Assembly (NCBI GenBank): GCA_011051925.1
Contig: DRKE01000435.1
Span: 1 to 13,569 of the forward strand
Source: Deltaproteobacteria bacterium
GTDB lineage: Bacteria > Myxococcota_A > UBA9160 > UBA4427
Direction: 5' to 3'
DNA: 13,569 bases
Part shown: positions 13,375 to 13,569 of the stretch, in pieces
Numbering within the stretch: position 1 is the first letter of the stretch
How the letters are laid out: each line of letters begins with the position of its first letter
The notes under the pieces: model-generated
Database searches by the model: none
Told to the model about the DNA's origin: nothing
The model's input: only the letters and a program-made list of their open reading frames with translations
Position numbers and translations under genes: made by a program

Positions 13375-13569
13375 CCTGGTCTTCGGTCTCCCTTTGCGGG
13401 TCCCCGCCTGCCGGACCCCCTCCCGACGGACCGGCCTCGCCCGGGCTGTCGGATGCGGCCTCCTCGGAACGGATCTCGAGGGACCGGATCAACGCGAGCG
13501 TCTGGCTTCCCTCGGCGATCGAGTCGTCGAGGACGAAGCGCAGATCCGGTGTATGTCGCAATTTCATCC
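13349..13569 (-). CDS. rbfA: Ribosome-binding factor A, C-terminal part (5' end outside window)
   Basis: RbfA is a small cold-shock factor that binds the 30S subunit and helps 16S rRNA 5'-end maturation. Only the last 72 full codons are present; the frame is open to the window edge. The visible part begins MKLRHTPDLRFVLDDSIAEG, the well-known RbfA end of the KH-like domain (LR-x-x-P-x-L-x-F-x-x-D-x-S). The M at 13567 is internal, not the start. After about residue 31 of this fragment, the sequence is a Gly/Glu/Asp/Pro-rich, probably disordered tail of about 40 residues that most RbfA proteins lack or have in shorter form. The stop TAG (13349-13351) lies inside truB, 26 bp past its start. Upstream neighbours expected off-window are infB and nusA (inference from common order). 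Confidence 0.9.
   Translation of the reverse strand, partial: MKLRHTPDLRFVLDDSIAEGSQTLALIRSLEIRSEEAASDSPGEAGPSGGGPAGGDPQRETEDQDGETQFEA

Noticed and set aside
1..13569. CRISPR array, insertion sequence, prophage, toxin-antitoxin or tRNA gene
   Set aside because: No regular repeat-spacer units, transposase motifs, terminal inverted repeats, phage genes or tRNA cloverleaf were seen; gene content is core metabolism and translation.

Overview
The window is GC-rich and densely coding. It carries nine complete chromosomal genes that can be named by function or domain, one complete secreted protease-like gene, and two genes cut by the window edges. I see no plasmid, phage, transposon, CRISPR or tRNA/rRNA signature. 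The rbfA-truB-rpsO-pnp order, the dUTPase and CDP-diglyceride synthase genes behind it, the DUF4124 lipid-facing/secreted protein, the PilZ-PilZ-DUF4388 protein, and the secreted protein with a Cys-rich 'DDDGDG' segment all suggest a Gram-negative, deltaproteobacteria-like organism (Myxococcota, Desulfobacterota or Binatota in the broad sense). That placement is inference from gene order and domain types, not from a phylogeny.

Left part (1-3289). A partial gene reads leftwards off the window edge: signal peptide plus DUF4124 domain, probably a lytic transglycosylase. A 338-bp divergent intergenic region follows, holding an 18-bp dyad. Then nadB (L-aspartate oxidase, first step of NAD synthesis) runs rightwards, and 44 bp behind it comes a secreted trypsin-fold protease with a complete His/Asp/Ser triad, an acidic Asp-rich Cys-bracketed segment, and a C-terminal hydrophobic helix with a basic tail that resembles a surface-sorting signal.

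Middle part (3298-7671). A PilZ-PilZ-DUF4388 protein (probable c-di-GMP effector) and purF (amidophosphoribosyltransferase) run leftwards. purC (SAICAR synthetase) runs rightwards from the same 315-bp divergent region, which holds a good sigma70-type promoter for purF and a thrice-repeated GCCACCCCGG motif. purF and purC are two steps of the same de novo purine pathway, so shared control of the region is plausible.

Right part (7724-13569). Six genes run leftwards in one block: rbfA (3' end only), truB, rpsO, pnp, dut, cdsA. The first four are the classic translation and RNA-decay cluster (30S maturation, tRNA psi55 synthesis, ribosomal protein S15, polynucleotide phosphorylase). dut and cdsA follow closely and may be co-transcribed. 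rpsO probably starts at a TTG codon with an ideal Shine-Dalgarno sequence, behind a hairpin that covers the rival ATG.

Most of the window is ordinary housekeeping sequence. The least ordinary items are the tailed protease at 2246-3289, the nadB-upstream dyad, the purF/purC intergenic repeats, the rpsO leader, and an 18-bp tandem duplication that duplicates the purC stop codon.
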